Assembly (NCBI RefSeq): GCF_017654505.1
Contig: NC_054535.1
Span: forward strand, 81,655,603-81,719,602
Length of the DNA: 64,000 nucleotides
DNA from: Polyodon spathula
Taxonomy: Eukaryota > Chordata > Actinopteri > Acipenseriformes > Polyodontidae
Direction: 5' to 3'
Shown here: piece after piece, positions 46,602 to 58,332 of the stretch
Position numbering within the stretch: position 1 is the first letter of the stretch
How the letters are laid out: the number at the start of each line of letters is the position of its first letter
Notes under the pieces: model-generated
Databases searched by the model: none
Seen by the model: the letters and a program-made list of their open reading frames with translations, nothing else
Told to the model about the DNA's origin: nothing
Translations under genes and position numbers: made by a program

Positions 46602-47820
46602 TCACTGCAAATGAGGGAGAGCCGCACCAGTACCTTGCAAGTGAGGGAGAGCCGCACCAGCCCCTGGTAAGCGAGGGAGAGCCTCCGTCGCCAGGATACT
46701 ACACGCTGCTCCCACCTCTGTCTCCAGGAGAATACACGCTGCTCCCAGGAGCAGAGCAGCAGGAGCTGCCTCTGCCTCCGCCACCTCCACCGCCAGGAGC
46801 AGAGCTGCGGGAGCAGCCTCTACCTCCTCCACCAGCAGAGGATGAATGCCTGCTGGGTCCTTTTCCACCAGCAAAGGGTGAATGTCTGCTGGGTCCCTTT
46901 CCACCAGCAGAGGATGAATGCCTGTTGGTATCACTTCACCCACCATCACAAGGAGAGGCGCAGGAGCTGCCTCTCCCTTCACCAGAAGGACCGGGACTAG
47001 ATGCTGGCGCTCCTCAGCAGCCCTTGCATAGGCTGCTGAGGGAAGCACTGGAAGAACCACCTGGCCACAGTGGCCAAGAAGAGGGCCAAAACCTGCACCC
47101 TAGCTTGTCCTGACTCCCCGCACATCTTCACCCAAGGATGCCTGCCTCGCTTCTCCCAAAGATGCCTGCCTCGCTTCGCCCAAGGATGCCTGCCTCACTT
47201 CACCCAAGGATGCCTGCCTGGCATCGCCTGGGGTTGTCTGCTGCTACGCATCGTTTGGGGTTGCCTGCTGTTCCGCATTGCCTGTGGAGCCACCGATTGC
47301 AGGGTACGAGGGAGAAGTGGAGCTCCCACTGCCACCTCTATGTCCAAGGGCTCACCTCCTGAGTTCGCCTCCCGAGGGTCCGCTGCTGCCTTCACCGGGG
47401 GTCGCCAGAACTGCTTCTCCAGGGGTCACTGTCAGCTCTACTCGGCCGCAGGGGTCAGTGCGGCCGGAGTCCCACCAGAGGGAGCTGCCGGCTATGAAGA
47501 AGGGGGGAGAGGTTAGGAGACCACCTCCCCCTGCAGCAATTTTGCTGCAGGAGTTCTGTTTGGAGTACCGGCTGAGAAGGGGGGAAAGGTCGGAAGACCA
47601 CCTTCCTCAGCAGCATTTCCGCTGCTGGAATTGCCCCAGCTGAAGGAGTCAGTCTGGGAGCTGTCAACACTTCCGCTGACAGCCTCGCCATTGGCAGCAT
47701 TTCCGCTGCCAGTGGTACAGTGGGAGGAGAGACTCGCCCCACTGTCAACACATCTGCTGACAGCATGGCCGGTAGCAGCCTGGCTACTGGCAACATTGCC
47801 GCCCAAGGGGGGGGGGGGGG
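46602..47820 (+). pseudogene. Proline-rich retroelement (gag-like) remnant
   Basis: A + strand frame from about 46610 reads YLASEGEPHQPLVSEGEPP, YYTLLPPLSPGEYTLLPG and then three 12-residue repeats of the type PPAEDECLLGPF (about 46828-46930, 36-bp period), ending in QGEAQELPLPSPEGPGLDAG and a stop at 47111. Further on is a 24-27-bp repeat encoding CLPRFSQR-like units (about 47138-47290) and more Pro/Leu-rich sequence. Such low-complexity tails follow zinc-knuckle gag in some fish Gypsy-type elements (recalled, not searched). A G run at 47807-47821 could be the polypurine tract. No pol domain is present, so the element is internally deleted or non-autonomous. Long - strand frames here are shadows. 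Confidence 0.5.
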
Positions 47821-47827
47821 GCATATG

Positions 47828-48365
47828 TGGCAATGTTGCCCTGCCCCTGTGTATTTCTGTGTTGTATGTTGCGTGTGGTGTATGTTAATGTTGGTGTATA
47901 GTCATTGGTACACGAGATATAATATGGGTTATGAACACAAGTTTCTACATTTAAGATGTATATTTGTATTTAGGCACAAGGATTGCACAGCACTTCACGT
48001 GCAGGTAAAATGTAATAATATGCGAGCACAGGGAATTGCACTTTATTAATTCACGTGCAGTTGTACCAAGACTCCAATTGAATGATTGATTAGTAATCGA
48101 GTCTCTGTACAGCTGCATAAAAGCAGCATGTTTTCACTCATTCAAGGTTGTGTGTTCGGTGAGTGGAGAACGGGATTGGAGATGGAGGTAATTGTAATTA
48201 TAATAGCAGCTCACCTGGCTGCCAGTGCCGTGTCCTGTGTTTTGTTTGTCTTTACAACCTTTAATTTTCTGTATGTTTAATTATTAAATGCTGAGCGAAA
48301 ACAATCATTGTTTATTTGTTGGTTCCTGCTTCTGGCCTGACATCACCACACGCCATCCTGTCACA
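47828..48365 (+). repeat. LTR following the proline-rich remnant
   Basis: Starts TGGCAATGTTGCCC and ends CATCCTGTCACA. ATATG lies on both sides (47823-47827 and 48366-48370), as a 5-bp target duplication of a solo LTR would. A purine run also precedes it directly, as for a 3' LTR. Its right end GGCCTGACATCACC...CCTGTCACA is shared with the solo LTR at 27422-27991. A TGCATAAAAGCAG TATA-like box lies near 48116. Confidence 0.7.
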
Positions 48366-50757
48366 ATATGTTTTTTTGTTTTTTTTTAAACCTGAATTAC
48401 TTTAGAATAGTTGTGAACTCCTTGGTGAAGCTTATGAATGAATAGCCTGTCCATTATTTATGCTTAACATAATCTCTAAGGCTTGAAGCAACACAGTCAA
48501 ACCTGTCACGCACATCTATTTTCTCATCAATAAATATGTCTCAAAGTGTGGATTTTGGCCAGAATAAGATTTTTTCCAAGAAATCCAGGAGGGTTTTGTT
48601 TTTACTCCTATACAGCATCATTTCCTTTCTGCTTCTATGGGAAAACATGCCTAATGAGCAATTCCAGAATGAATGAGATAACAACTACACCAGGTCTATA
48701 ATTAGAGTTAGAAAAAAAAAGATATGCATTCATTTACTGGACATGATTGTAAATTCAGAACTCACTTACCAATGAATATTTAATTGGATATTAAAATATC
48801 CTGCTTGTCAGAATGAAAAGTATACATGTTCTGTTTTTAGCTTTATGTTTACTGCATTCATATTTTACTCTTTAAAGTGTCAATAAATATTTTATTAAGT
48901 GAAAAGTAGTGGACTCTGACCTGTTGGTATATTGGGTATGGCTCATGGAACCACTATTTGGAAAACTGTTTGTGAAATGCTGTTCACTACTCAAGCCCAA
49001 ACCCATTTCTGTGTGTGTGGACAGGCAGTGTCCATTCATGCTAAAATTTAGTTTTTGTGTACAGTTGTGGAAACTTTCATCTCCTTTATATTAACCTTTC
49101 TACACTCAATCTATCATCCTGCTGAAAAATACACAGAATAGAGAGAAAAAATATTATTATAAAAATGAGAACAAGTTTACATTTGTATACTGGTAAAACT
49201 TCAACTTGAATAGGCTGCAAATAACCTAGTTTGATTTGATTTGAGAACCCAGAACCATTGTCATTGATTATACACATCATCATAAGGTATGTGAAAGAAA
49301 GAAAAAAGCTATCTATACTGCTTAACTATTTGTATTTTCCATATTTTTGAGCTATGTTGAGGATGATCAGGTAGCTGAAAGTTAACATTATGGAGTGCAA
49401 TGTTACCTCAGTTCTACAGGTCATTCATAGATCTCTAAATGCAAAATGCAAGAAAAACAAGTCCATCTACCCAAAGCTTTCCTTTTTTTGGCAACAAATA
49501 ATGAAGTCACCACACTTCAACAAGATAATGACTGTCCATCTTTTACCAATCTAACTGAGTTATCTTTTACTAAACAGGGTTCCTGAGCCTGAATTTAAAG
49601 AGCAAGATCTTGGCTAGATCAAACTGAACAGGATGCTAAAGTCTTTGAGCCCCCACATCACCCCAGACAACTCATGAGAAACTGAGACATTAAAACCACC
49701 ATCTGCTATTGAAGGGGTTATTTATTTTACTATAAAAATGAATAAATATATAACATACAGACTAATGTAAGAGGCCAATTTGCTAAAGAGCAATAATAAT
49801 GGAGAATCTTGATGGTGTCTAAAATAATACATGCTGTATGAATGTTCTTATCCCTGCTTAAATGCTTTTAAAGTGAATGACAGAGATAATTACCAGTTTA
49901 CCATAATTTTAAAACTGAAGTCTACATGATTCATTTGTTAACAAGTAACTTGAGAAATCCCTGGTTAAAGTCAGTGAATTGCATAATGAATGAAAATCCC
50001 AGGTTGAAGCCAATTAATTACACACATACAATCTGAGGCAGATGCACATTAGATGCATCACTTTGGCTAGAATAGTCATGTGATGTATTTTCCTTGCAGG
50101 CAGTCACATTATATCATATGTAGAGCCATCCCTATCTTCACATCAATGATATCATCTCTCAAAACATAAAAAAGATACGCGTTTCCCCTTACGAGGGTGA
50201 CAGAAAAGCAAACAGTGGCCTACGATTGGGAAACACTTTTGTCTTCTTTTTAATCCAGGCCGTGCCTTCATGCTCACATTTAAAATGCTGTTCTCTTGAA
50301 ACATATACTGATATTAGAGGAGATAATTATCATCACTGTAATGAGCACATGTTTTACAAGTGTTTAGACCAGTGGCTAGTTGCATAAAACACATTAACCA
50401 TTAACCCATTCAGTCCTGAATTATATTTTGTCAAGCTGAAGAAGGAGCTACTTTATTGAGTGTACATGAGACCCATGATGTTCCAACATGATTTCTGACA
50501 GCACATGTTAACATATGGCTAAGGAACCTTGAGGCCCTGTCGTAACCGATACTACCTCTCTGTATGATAGTGCCTCCCTCCTGACAACTTTTTACACTTA
50601 CAGCTTTAATGTCTGTTTCATCCCAGTGCACTACAGCTGCCATTTTGAAAAAAACTTTGAAACAAATGTCACAGGTAGGGTGACCTGAGATAACTTAACT
50701 AGTCTACCTATGTAGCTAACGACTACGTCACCTTGTTTTTGGTAAGGCAAGGACCTT
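48366..50757. other. Unassigned intergenic DNA
   Basis: AT-rich; no gene, RNA or repeat end recognised in about 2.4 kb. Confidence 0.5.
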
Positions 50758-51608
50758 AGTAACCGAATAGTTATTTTGTTCCCCCGTATAGGTTCTTTGT
50801 GACCCAGGTTTCCCACACACACACAATGGGGCAGCGTCTGGTAAAACAAACTTTATTTGTTCTCAACAGGGTTAAAAATTGTTAAAATCAAACCACACAA
50901 TAATACTAAAAGAAAGTTAAACTTTCAAAAAGGGAGTGCCAGAAAAAAGAACAATAAAAGAACACCGCACACTAGGAAATGCCCTCCTGTTGGTCACAGT
51001 CTCAGAAAAAAAAAGTTCATGAACACAAACAATTTCTGCGCAAACAAAAAAAAAGGAGAGAAAAGAAATAGTCCAGGGGGGATAGATCAAACACTCCCGG
51101 GGCTTCCCCCAGCTCGCTCGGTCCACCGCTGTTTCCTCCTACCGATGTGGGAACCGTCACCCCCTACTGGATATCTCCACTGCCAATCGACTGTCGCTTC
51201 CAAAGGACCTGAGAGAAGAGAGCGGGGCAAAGGAAAGGGGCCATCAGGAACTGACACAAAGGTGAGAAACTACACCTTCCATCCAAAGGTTCTGGTCACT
51301 TCCCTTCAGTCACTCTTTCACCCCGCATTTCTCGCCTCTCTCTTTTCTCCAGCCATGCTTCCCAGACCTCGCCCCGATTCTGTCTGCCACCACCGGTCCC
51401 AACCTAGAAGCTGGATTCCAGACCCAAAGGCAAGGTAGGTAAACCACTGGAGGCCTCAAGCACACTCTGACGGGGATGCTGGCGGCCGGCCAATACAGGC
51501 GAGTATTACAGACAAAACATTTAGCATGAACTTGACTATTAATTGTTCTCTCCCCTCTGTGGGGGCCCACATGTCCTAGACCAAACACTGGGACCCAAAA
51601 CAGTTACA
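50758..51608 (-). repeat. Candidate solo LTR
   Basis: Reverse complement starts TGTAACTGTTTTGGGTCCCA at 51608. It has a long T-rich U5-like region and an AATAAAGTTTGTTTTACCAG polyadenylation signal near 50853. It ends near GGTTACT at 50758, a near inverted match of the start. The flanks show no clear target duplication. Frames at 50857-51438 (+) and 51310-51588 (-) have no domain and are read as by-products. Confidence 0.45.
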
Positions 51609-51873
51609 CCCATCCCTTGCTCTGCCAAGGAAAACAAGGCAAAACAAAAAAAAAGAAAAAAAACAAGTATGCAAAAATAAATCACTATTTGTTGTACAGC
51701 CAAAAAAAACGTGTTTGTGACGTTCTTAAATAGTGAAGCTATCACCCACAAATGGTAGTGTACAATAGCCACACAATAAAAAAAAAACACAACAAAAACA
51801 AGTCAAAAAGAAAACAAGCAACCACCCTATGTTGTCCTGACACAACAAAAAGAAATAAGAAAAAAACCCAAAC

Positions 51874-52955
51874 TAGTGATGGGTACAAAGCCTCACCCGC
51901 TTCGACCCATCTCGAACCATTTGCAGCAAACATTATTGTGGATCGAAGCTTCAGTTGGTTCACATGAAGCAATACATCACGTGACACAAATGCCAGTAGT
52001 TCTAAGGATCCTCTGAAGCTGCAGACGCTCAGGGCATTGAGTCACGCACGCGCAAGGAGTAAAGTCTTGCTGACGGTGTCGTACATGCACTATCGAAACG
52101 TTTGGATGGTATGTTTACAAAAGACACAAACCACGAATACAACACTTTACTACAAATCAATAATGCTTTGTTGACGTAGGCTAGAACTGGAATGAAGGAT
52201 GTACTGTTTGTCAAATTACATTTTAAATGAAATTCAATTCATTTTTGTTAAATTAAAAAAAATATTCATAGACTGGCTGCTACTATCTGAAATGGGGGGG
52301 GGGGGGCGGTACTTATTATTAGTTTATTATAAAAAATAAATGTAATTATTATTCGAGATGTTTTCCAGAAAGAATAGTTAATAAAATGTGTTTTCAAACC
52401 TTTGTCAAAGAAGTCTTGAATTCAATATTATTTCATTGTGATACATCAACAAAATAAATGTAGAACTATAAATATCAAATTGCTATACTATTAAAAAAAC
52501 TCCTTATAATTAAAGCACAAAAAATGGTGTGGTGGCTCTATGATGTAATAGGTTTCTCAGTCCAGAGGTCCAGATTCGCATCCACGAAGTCATGTAATAT
52601 GCTTTTTTAAAAAAAAAATACAAATAGTCTATATATGGATGTATATGTAGAAATCTTTGCATTCAAGTATGTTTTACTGAAATGTAATAAACATTATTAT
52701 GTTATGATTCTATATATTATGCACTTTAAAACACTTTTTTAATGTCCAATAGGCTTTAATTGACTTGGGGTTACGCTTAAATCTATAATAATCTAGCCAT
52801 CTGAGAATCACCGATGAGACACTTAATGAGCCATTAATTGTATGCCTAATACAATGCATGAAGTGCATCAAGTGTTTCAGCTCAGTGAAATGTTTATGAA
52901 GCATATTGGTTCAGAGGGTTCAGTGGTTCAAGAGGCTTCACTTTTTCCATCACTA
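51874..52955. mobile_element. hAT-like non-autonomous transposon
   Basis: Left TAGTGATGGGTACAAAGCCT pairs with the right end, whose last bases are TTTTTCCATCACTA preceded by AGAGGCTTCA. Further in, CGAACCATTTG on the left pairs with TATTGGTTCAGAGGGTTC on the right. The flanks ACCCAAAC and CTCCAAAG share CCAAA in the centre of an expected 8-bp duplication. The interior is AT-rich. A CAGTCCAGAGGTCCAGATTC stretch near 52560 is tRNA-like but does not fold into a full tRNA by eye. No transposase. Confidence 0.6.
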
Positions 52956-53310
52956 CTCCAAAGCCGTTTCTGAATATTGTTCCAGTGCTGGTCCGTCCCC
53001 AAGACAAAGTTCTTGTTGCAAATAATCGTTTTTCCAAAATAAATACAAATAGTAAATCTTCCACAATCTTCCTCTCCCCCCACCCCAAGGTTGCGTGCTC
53101 AGGCTGCACAGCCTGCCTGCCTGCACTCACTCACTCACTCACTCACTCCTCCTGGTTCTTCCTGTCTTCCGTGTTCCTCTTCTCCTCTCAAATCCAGCCT
53201 CTTATATAGTCCTGCCTGGACCACCATTGGGTGTGGCACTAAACAGGCGGGACTTCCTGTTTCTGGGTCAAAAATGTTCTACCCAACAGTCAGCCACAAC
53301 ACTTTAGAAT
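52956..53310 (-). promoter_or_regulatory. TATA and CCAAT promoter-like segment, probably an LTR
   Basis: On the - strand CCCAATGGTGG (near 53228) precedes CTATATAAGAGG (near 53206) by about 20 bases. A purine-rich GAGTGAGTGAG repeat follows (53126-53150), then a leader that runs into the hAT-like element. Sequence on the far side (51609-51873) is T-rich and U5-like, so one LTR may have been split by the hAT insertion. The three ORFs over the repeat (53091-53312 region) are not supported as genes. Confidence 0.35.
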
Positions 53311-53694
53311 GAGACTGGTCAGAGACAGCGGTGTGTTTAAACATGAAGATTGTAAAGTGCACTTTCTTCTGCTTCTGGCAGTGTCCTTCTTCTTAAATCG
53401 ACGTGTGTATTTTTGTGTGTTCTTTTAATTACTGTACTTATTGTGTAGTTAGTCTTTTAGTGGGTGGGTTGTATTCAGAATTAGGCTGTGCTTTAACAAC
53501 AGGGTTGGGATATTGTAAATGTGCTTTTAGAGCCTCCTGTTCATGTTTTAGAAGGGTGGGGTTTACCTGCTTTGATTGCACTTGTGTTTTATATGGTATG
53601 GTTTATTTATTTTTATGGGTTGCCCGTTCTTTTTGTTGGTTTTATTGAGTTCACTTTTTCTCACTATTTTTCAGCACTTTAGATTTTAATCACC
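53311..53694. other. Unassigned segment
   Basis: T-rich, with a C run at 53692-53703 at its right edge. Nothing recognised. Confidence 0.45.
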
Positions 53695-54715
53695 CCCCCC
53701 CCCTCGAAACAGGGAGAGGCACCCCTGGATAGCTGCAACTCTGTCGTCCGACAGGTATGCGCACATCGTAGTGGTGTCCAGCCGCAGCCCCGGGTACGTC
53801 GTACACTGCACTGGTGTAAGCCGACTCTTTGCATTGTTTATGGTGAGGCCAAGCCACAACCGTTAGCATTAGGGAGAGGCCGAATGACATCACAGCAAAC
53901 TCGTACGAGCTTCCTTAAAAGGAAAAGCGCAGATACTTTCTGTGCTCTGGACGAATGGGAATATGAAAGCGTGCGTCCCATAAGTCCACGAACCAGTGCG
54001 TCAGCATTCGGAACCTCTTTTCTTTTAAGAACCTGTTTAGGAGCCTCAGGTCTAAGATGGGGCGAAAGCCATTGTCTTTCTTGGGTACCAGAAAGTATCT
54101 AGAGGGCTGTATAAGAGAGGGTGGAAAGGCAGAAATGGTAGCTGCCAGGGCTTGTTGGGAGTTCAGAGAGAACATAGAATTGGGAAAAGAGGCTGAGGGA
54201 GCTGGTTGGATGCTCACGGAGGACATGAGATTAGGGAAAGGGGTTGAGGGGGCTAGATGAACACCCTTGGAGGACGTAGCATTGGGAAAAAGTACTGTGT
54301 GGGGCTAATTGAACACCCACGTGGGGAAGTGCAGGAGGGAAATGTGAAGTAGGGACTTGTTGAATGCCCACAGAGGACAGGGAGTGAGTAAAAATTAAGT
54401 GGGGGACTTGTTGAACGACCATGGAGGACAAAGAAAAATGTGAAGTGGGCGCTTTTTGAACGCCCACGGAGGACATAAGGTGAGGGAAATGCGAAGTGGG
54501 GCTTGTGGAAGGCCCACCAGTAGGACACTCACAGGGGGACGGGAAGCTGCGGCCTGATGAAGTAGTGTGGGATGAGGCTCGGGAGTGATTTGCTGAGAAG
54601 CGGATCTAGAATCTGTGGGGAGCATGGCATCAGGCGTGCCCGCGTTTTCAGCAGCTTGGGCCGAAGAGCGAACAGCGAGCAGAGGCAGGAAGGCTGGGCC
54701 CCGGGGTGGCACCAT
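53695..54715 (-). pseudogene. DIRS-like retrotransposon fragment (ORF1 tail and reverse transcriptase)
   Basis: The upstream frame (54715-54395) starts MVPPRGPAFLPLLAVRSS and is proline-rich, followed by a 17-residue tandem repeat. Then comes reverse transcriptase: RYFLVPKKDNGFRPILDLRL, NRFLKEKRFRMLT, DLWDARFHIPIRPEHRKYLR and FAVMSFGLSL, then after frame changes MCAYLSDDRVAAIQGCLSLF. VPKKDGGxRPILDLRxLN with HIPI.P.HR.FLRF is typical of DIRS-group RT. The segment between RMLTH and the WFVDLWDA block is shortened relative to the family, and the YLDD region is lost. DIRS elements also carry a tyrosine recombinase, which is not present here. Confidence 0.72.
54150..54530. repeat. 51-bp tandem repeat, about 7-8 copies
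   Basis: Units start with CT(T/G)GTTGAA-like sequence and contain CCCACGGAGGACA. Period about 51 bp with some 45-52 bp units. On the - strand they keep frame and encode a 17-residue repeat of the SSVGVQxAPxSHF type, joining the proline-rich ORF1 tail to the DIRS-like RT. Confidence 0.75.
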
Positions 54716-57000
54716 TACGAGAGTGACTGGACTTTGTTTTCAGGGAGATTATGTAGAACTGGAAGAGTTGATCTTTGTGAGCTGAACTGCTTCAAGGGAT
54801 GTTTTTATTTCAAAGCTGTTGTTTTTTTCCTGGACGTAATATCAGATGCTGGGGGACGGGCGATGATTCGGGAGTTTCGGCGGACCGGGAACCGCTTATT
54901 TGTCGAGCAGGAAATCGTCGAAAAGGAATGAGGCTGGTTCTTCGCCAAGATGGCTGCAAAAGCAGATAACAGCAGGGATAACAGGAGATCTAATCTGCTG
55001 CCGAGAGGTTCCTGGGGTAGGCCGTATCAGGTTCAGGGGAAAGCACTTCAGTGGCTTAAAGCAGTACTAAAATCTCCAGGAACCCAATTTAATTCTCTCA
55101 GAAAAATTGAAATTCCTGCCCTTCACATGCCAGGGTTTTTTTAGAAGATCACCACTGAAAACCGGCTGAGGGATTTTTTTTTTTTTTTAACACCTCTAAA
55201 TTCAAATAATACATTTTAAAAAAAAGTTTAAAAAAAAAATTCTAAACTTATTTATTAATACCACTACAGTACAAACATCCTTGAAATGCCACTAGCATGT
55301 TTAAGGTATATGCCATGATTCTATAGTTTCTGTAAGGTTTTTTCAGATTTCTGCATATTCACATTTCCATACCTGTGTTCATAGGGAAAGCACAACGTTC
55401 ACTAGTAGGTGTGTACAACATTGAGGGAGTTTCCATGTGTGTTCTAATTTTACTCAAGACATTGGGAACGAGCCAAATGAAAAATTGTCCTTTTCGGGTT
55501 TGCATTAGATCAGTTTATTTACTCAAAGACCTTCTTTTCTTAGAATGTCATACAAATGAAGGGGAAAGGGGGAGGTTGATGTGCAAATTAACCATGTGTA
55601 GCGTTCTCGTGCTGCTGTTTTTTCTGGAAAATGTGGTTTCCATGCATAGAAAACAGGTACACAAGAAAATCTCACCTGGAAATCCATGGTTGTCAAGTGA
55701 CATGTGAGTGAAACTGTTTAAAGCACAGCGTTAAGTTTGTGTAATAAAGTTGTGATTTGTAAGTTTCTCATGTCTGGTTGTTTAATAATGTGTTTCACTG
55801 CTCTTGCTCAAATTATTTTTAAAATGTCTATTGGTGGGATGGCGTATCGTTAGTAGTGAATAACATATCAACTAATTTACCATATGCTTATTAATTAAAG
55901 AAAAAATAAAATAATTAGCCTAGAGGTATATAATGAAACTGTCTAACCCAGCTATTGAAGATCACCATGGCTGAAAACCGGCTGAGACGTAGGATTATAG
56001 AGATGGCCATGGATTCATGATTTGAATGGAATGAGGAAGTCTGTGCAGGGCCAGCAATTTCGATTAGCAGGCAGGTCAAAGCCATGATTGCAAACATATT
56101 AAAACAGAAAGGGATCTCAGAGGCCAAGGTGAGAGGATTTGAGACAGTTCATTATAAACTCATGCACCATTTCAAGCCTGGTGTTACCCTCTCTGGCTGC
56201 ACTGTGAAGTCCTGTAAGTTATCACTCAGGGGTTTTCATTGCATGCAGGAAAAAAAAAAAAAATCATACACACACACAAAAAATAATAATAAAAAACAGA
56301 CTGAAGCGTTTATGCTTGAATTCATGTGTCATGCATACTTTCAAATGCCATTGCAAAATCAATATTTTATCTAGTGGTTTTGAGGAATTACTCCCATCTC
56401 ATCATTGCGAATCTCAGTAGTTAATCATTCAAGGACAGAGGAGATGAGGCTAATTGACAAAATAGTTTCTTTGCCCCAGTGATTATTGCCTTTGCAAAAC
56501 AATTTATTGTTATGGCCGACTGTCGTTCACTACGAGTCTTGTTTGGTTGAACAAGTACCTTTTTGTTTTGACTTTGATAAAGATTGAGAAACACTGCGCT
56601 CACAGGCGGTATATATTCACGCCATGCTGCATATCCACTGCATTGTTTAATGGTAGCTTAATGGCAGGAAACTAGTGGTAAATAAGAGAAATAAAAGTGT
56701 TAGCAGGGATCAAGGTTGACATGATTGTATTCAGAATTTCACCAGTGAGTTTGTTCAGTGAGCTAGTGTTGGAATGCTGGCACACAAAATTTATACAGGA
56801 CATCATCCCCTGGCTATGAGGCAAAGTTTTCCATTTTATTATTTGTACTAATTGTTAATACCCAAAATAGCAGAAACTTTATATTCATATCCTTAATATA
56901 TTCACATTAATAACTACTTCATAAAGGATGCTACTGTATTTAGTGGCATCCAAACAGTTCCAATACAGCCTTATCAAATAATCAATTATATATATTCCCC
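54716..57000. other. Unassigned DNA with a direct repeat
   Basis: The first 240 bases may be the 5' part of the DIRS-like element. A motif of about 28 bases, GAAGATCACCA-(T/C)GG-CTGAAAACCGGCTGAG-like, occurs near 55145-55172 and again near 55956-55987. A hAT-type right end (ATTGAGAAACACTG) lies at 56584-56597. ORFs 55375-55707 and 56084-56374 show no known domain. Confidence 0.4.
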
Positions 57001-57398
57001 TCTCCCCTCGAGAATCGCTGAACTAGACCACGCCTGTATTCATTGGTTACAAGAGGCGTGCCATACTTTGAAAGGAGGGAAAGCTGTATTGAGAAGGTTG
57101 TTGCGGACTAGAATGCAAGAAACTGGTCATGGCTTTGGAAGACATCGTTTTATTACAGAACTTTTGAGGGACTAACACATAGACAGATGATCTAACCGCA
57201 CTTAAACAGAAAGTGCTGGGGAAGAGAGATATAACTGTTAAGTGATACCAAGATTAAAAAAAAAAAAAAAAAAAAAAAACGAACTTTGCTGAAGGATATG
57301 TAAAAATATGAAGACTGGAGAATTTAAAACCAATTAGTTTTTTTTTTGTTGTTGTTTTTTGCTCATGCTTAAAAACTTGGAATTGCCATAAGAAAACG
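57001..57398 (+). promoter_or_regulatory. s1pr3: Possible S1PR3 promoter and non-coding first exon
   Basis: An inverted CCAAT box (CATTGGTTAC near 57040) precedes a purine-rich stretch (AAAGGAGGGAAAGC). A strong splice donor, ACG/GTAAGC, lies at 57398/57399. Mammalian S1PR3 has a non-coding 5' exon upstream of one coding exon (established). A matching acceptor sits at 58216, just before the coding exon. The exon assignment is inference without transcript data; the A run at 57255-57279 within it is a caution. Confidence 0.3.
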
Positions 57399-57762
57399 GT
57401 AAGCATTTGATCAACATTTTTCTTTACCGAACGATTAAAATATACAATATAGAACATCCACGAAAAGGCATTGAACATGGGTGACAGTGAAACTCTGGTG
57501 AAATGACAGTGAAAACGGAGCAAATGCTTATGAGTATTCCAGCAGTATAACAAAAGCCTGTTAATACAATCACAACGAATAGACTTCATGCGTAGTGTTT
57601 GACACAAAAGAAAGCACACGGCAGATGTACTGAGTTGTATAAAACAATATTATACAAAAAATATCCAGATCAGTGTGTTGTTCTGAGTAGTAACTTGCTA
57701 TTTTTATACTCATATCTGAGTAAAAAAAATACCAACTGTTTTGTTTATCGTGTCAATTTACT

Positions 57763-57766
<4 letters not shown>

Positions 57767-57845
<79 letters not shown>
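57767..57845. repeat. (TA)n microsatellite in the presumed 5' UTR intron
   Basis: About 40 TA units, followed by an A run at 57855-57875, roughly 490 bases before the S1PR3 start codon. Confidence 0.95.
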
Positions 57846-57847
<2 letters not shown>

Positions 57848-58195
57848 TGTATAAAAAAAAAAAAAAAAAAAAAAACGGCATAAATATAGAGTAAACGTGT
57901 GTAAAGCATTAGTAATTACTGTGCTAATGTGCACGCAAAATATACTATTAACTTTTTTAACACTGTGTAATTGCATTGAATCATACAGTACTTTTAGATA
58001 CTTTTGCTTTACTATGTGCTTCTAATCTCAGATTTTTAACGAGTTGTAAGGGCTTTGTAAAGTAAACCAATAAAATGTAGCCCTGTACTGTCCTATAAAC
58101 TTCAATCTTTACAATTTAGGTTGTGACCAATTAGTGACAGGTCTGTGTACATTCAACCCATAATGCTAATTTGTAGCTTTTAATTGTTATATTTT

Positions 58196-58216
58196 TTTTT
58201 TCTCCAAGATTTTCAG
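58196..58216 (+). other. s1pr3: Splice acceptor before the S1PR3 coding exon
   Basis: A T-rich tract of about 20 bases ends in TTTTCAG at 58216, 116 bases before the ATG at 58333. It is a good acceptor match and would join the upstream non-coding exon to the coding exon. Confidence 0.5.
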
Positions 58217-58332
58217 TTTTAAAGAATCTGGAACCTAAAAAAAATGAGAAATCTCGGACGCTGCTATCCTCAAGTGACCAACACTGAACTTTGAGTTCTG
58301 GGCACATTTATTGTTTCTTCAAAGAATCAAAC

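Noticed and set aside
46602..47833. Long - strand ORFs opposite the proline-rich remnant
   Set aside because: GC-rich repetitive sequence is open on several frames; only the + strand shows in-frame peptide repeats of a kind known from gag tails.
50857..51438. 193-residue basic ORF
   Set aside because: Lys/Arg-rich reading of an A-rich LTR-like antisense strand; no domain.
52500..52620. tRNA gene
   Set aside because: A weak B-box-like match but no cloverleaf or anticodon stem that I can draw; it lies inside a hAT-like element.
58291..58332. 14-residue N-terminal extension of S1PR3
   Set aside because: It would need a TTG start; the first in-frame ATG is at 58333 and gives a normal-length receptor.
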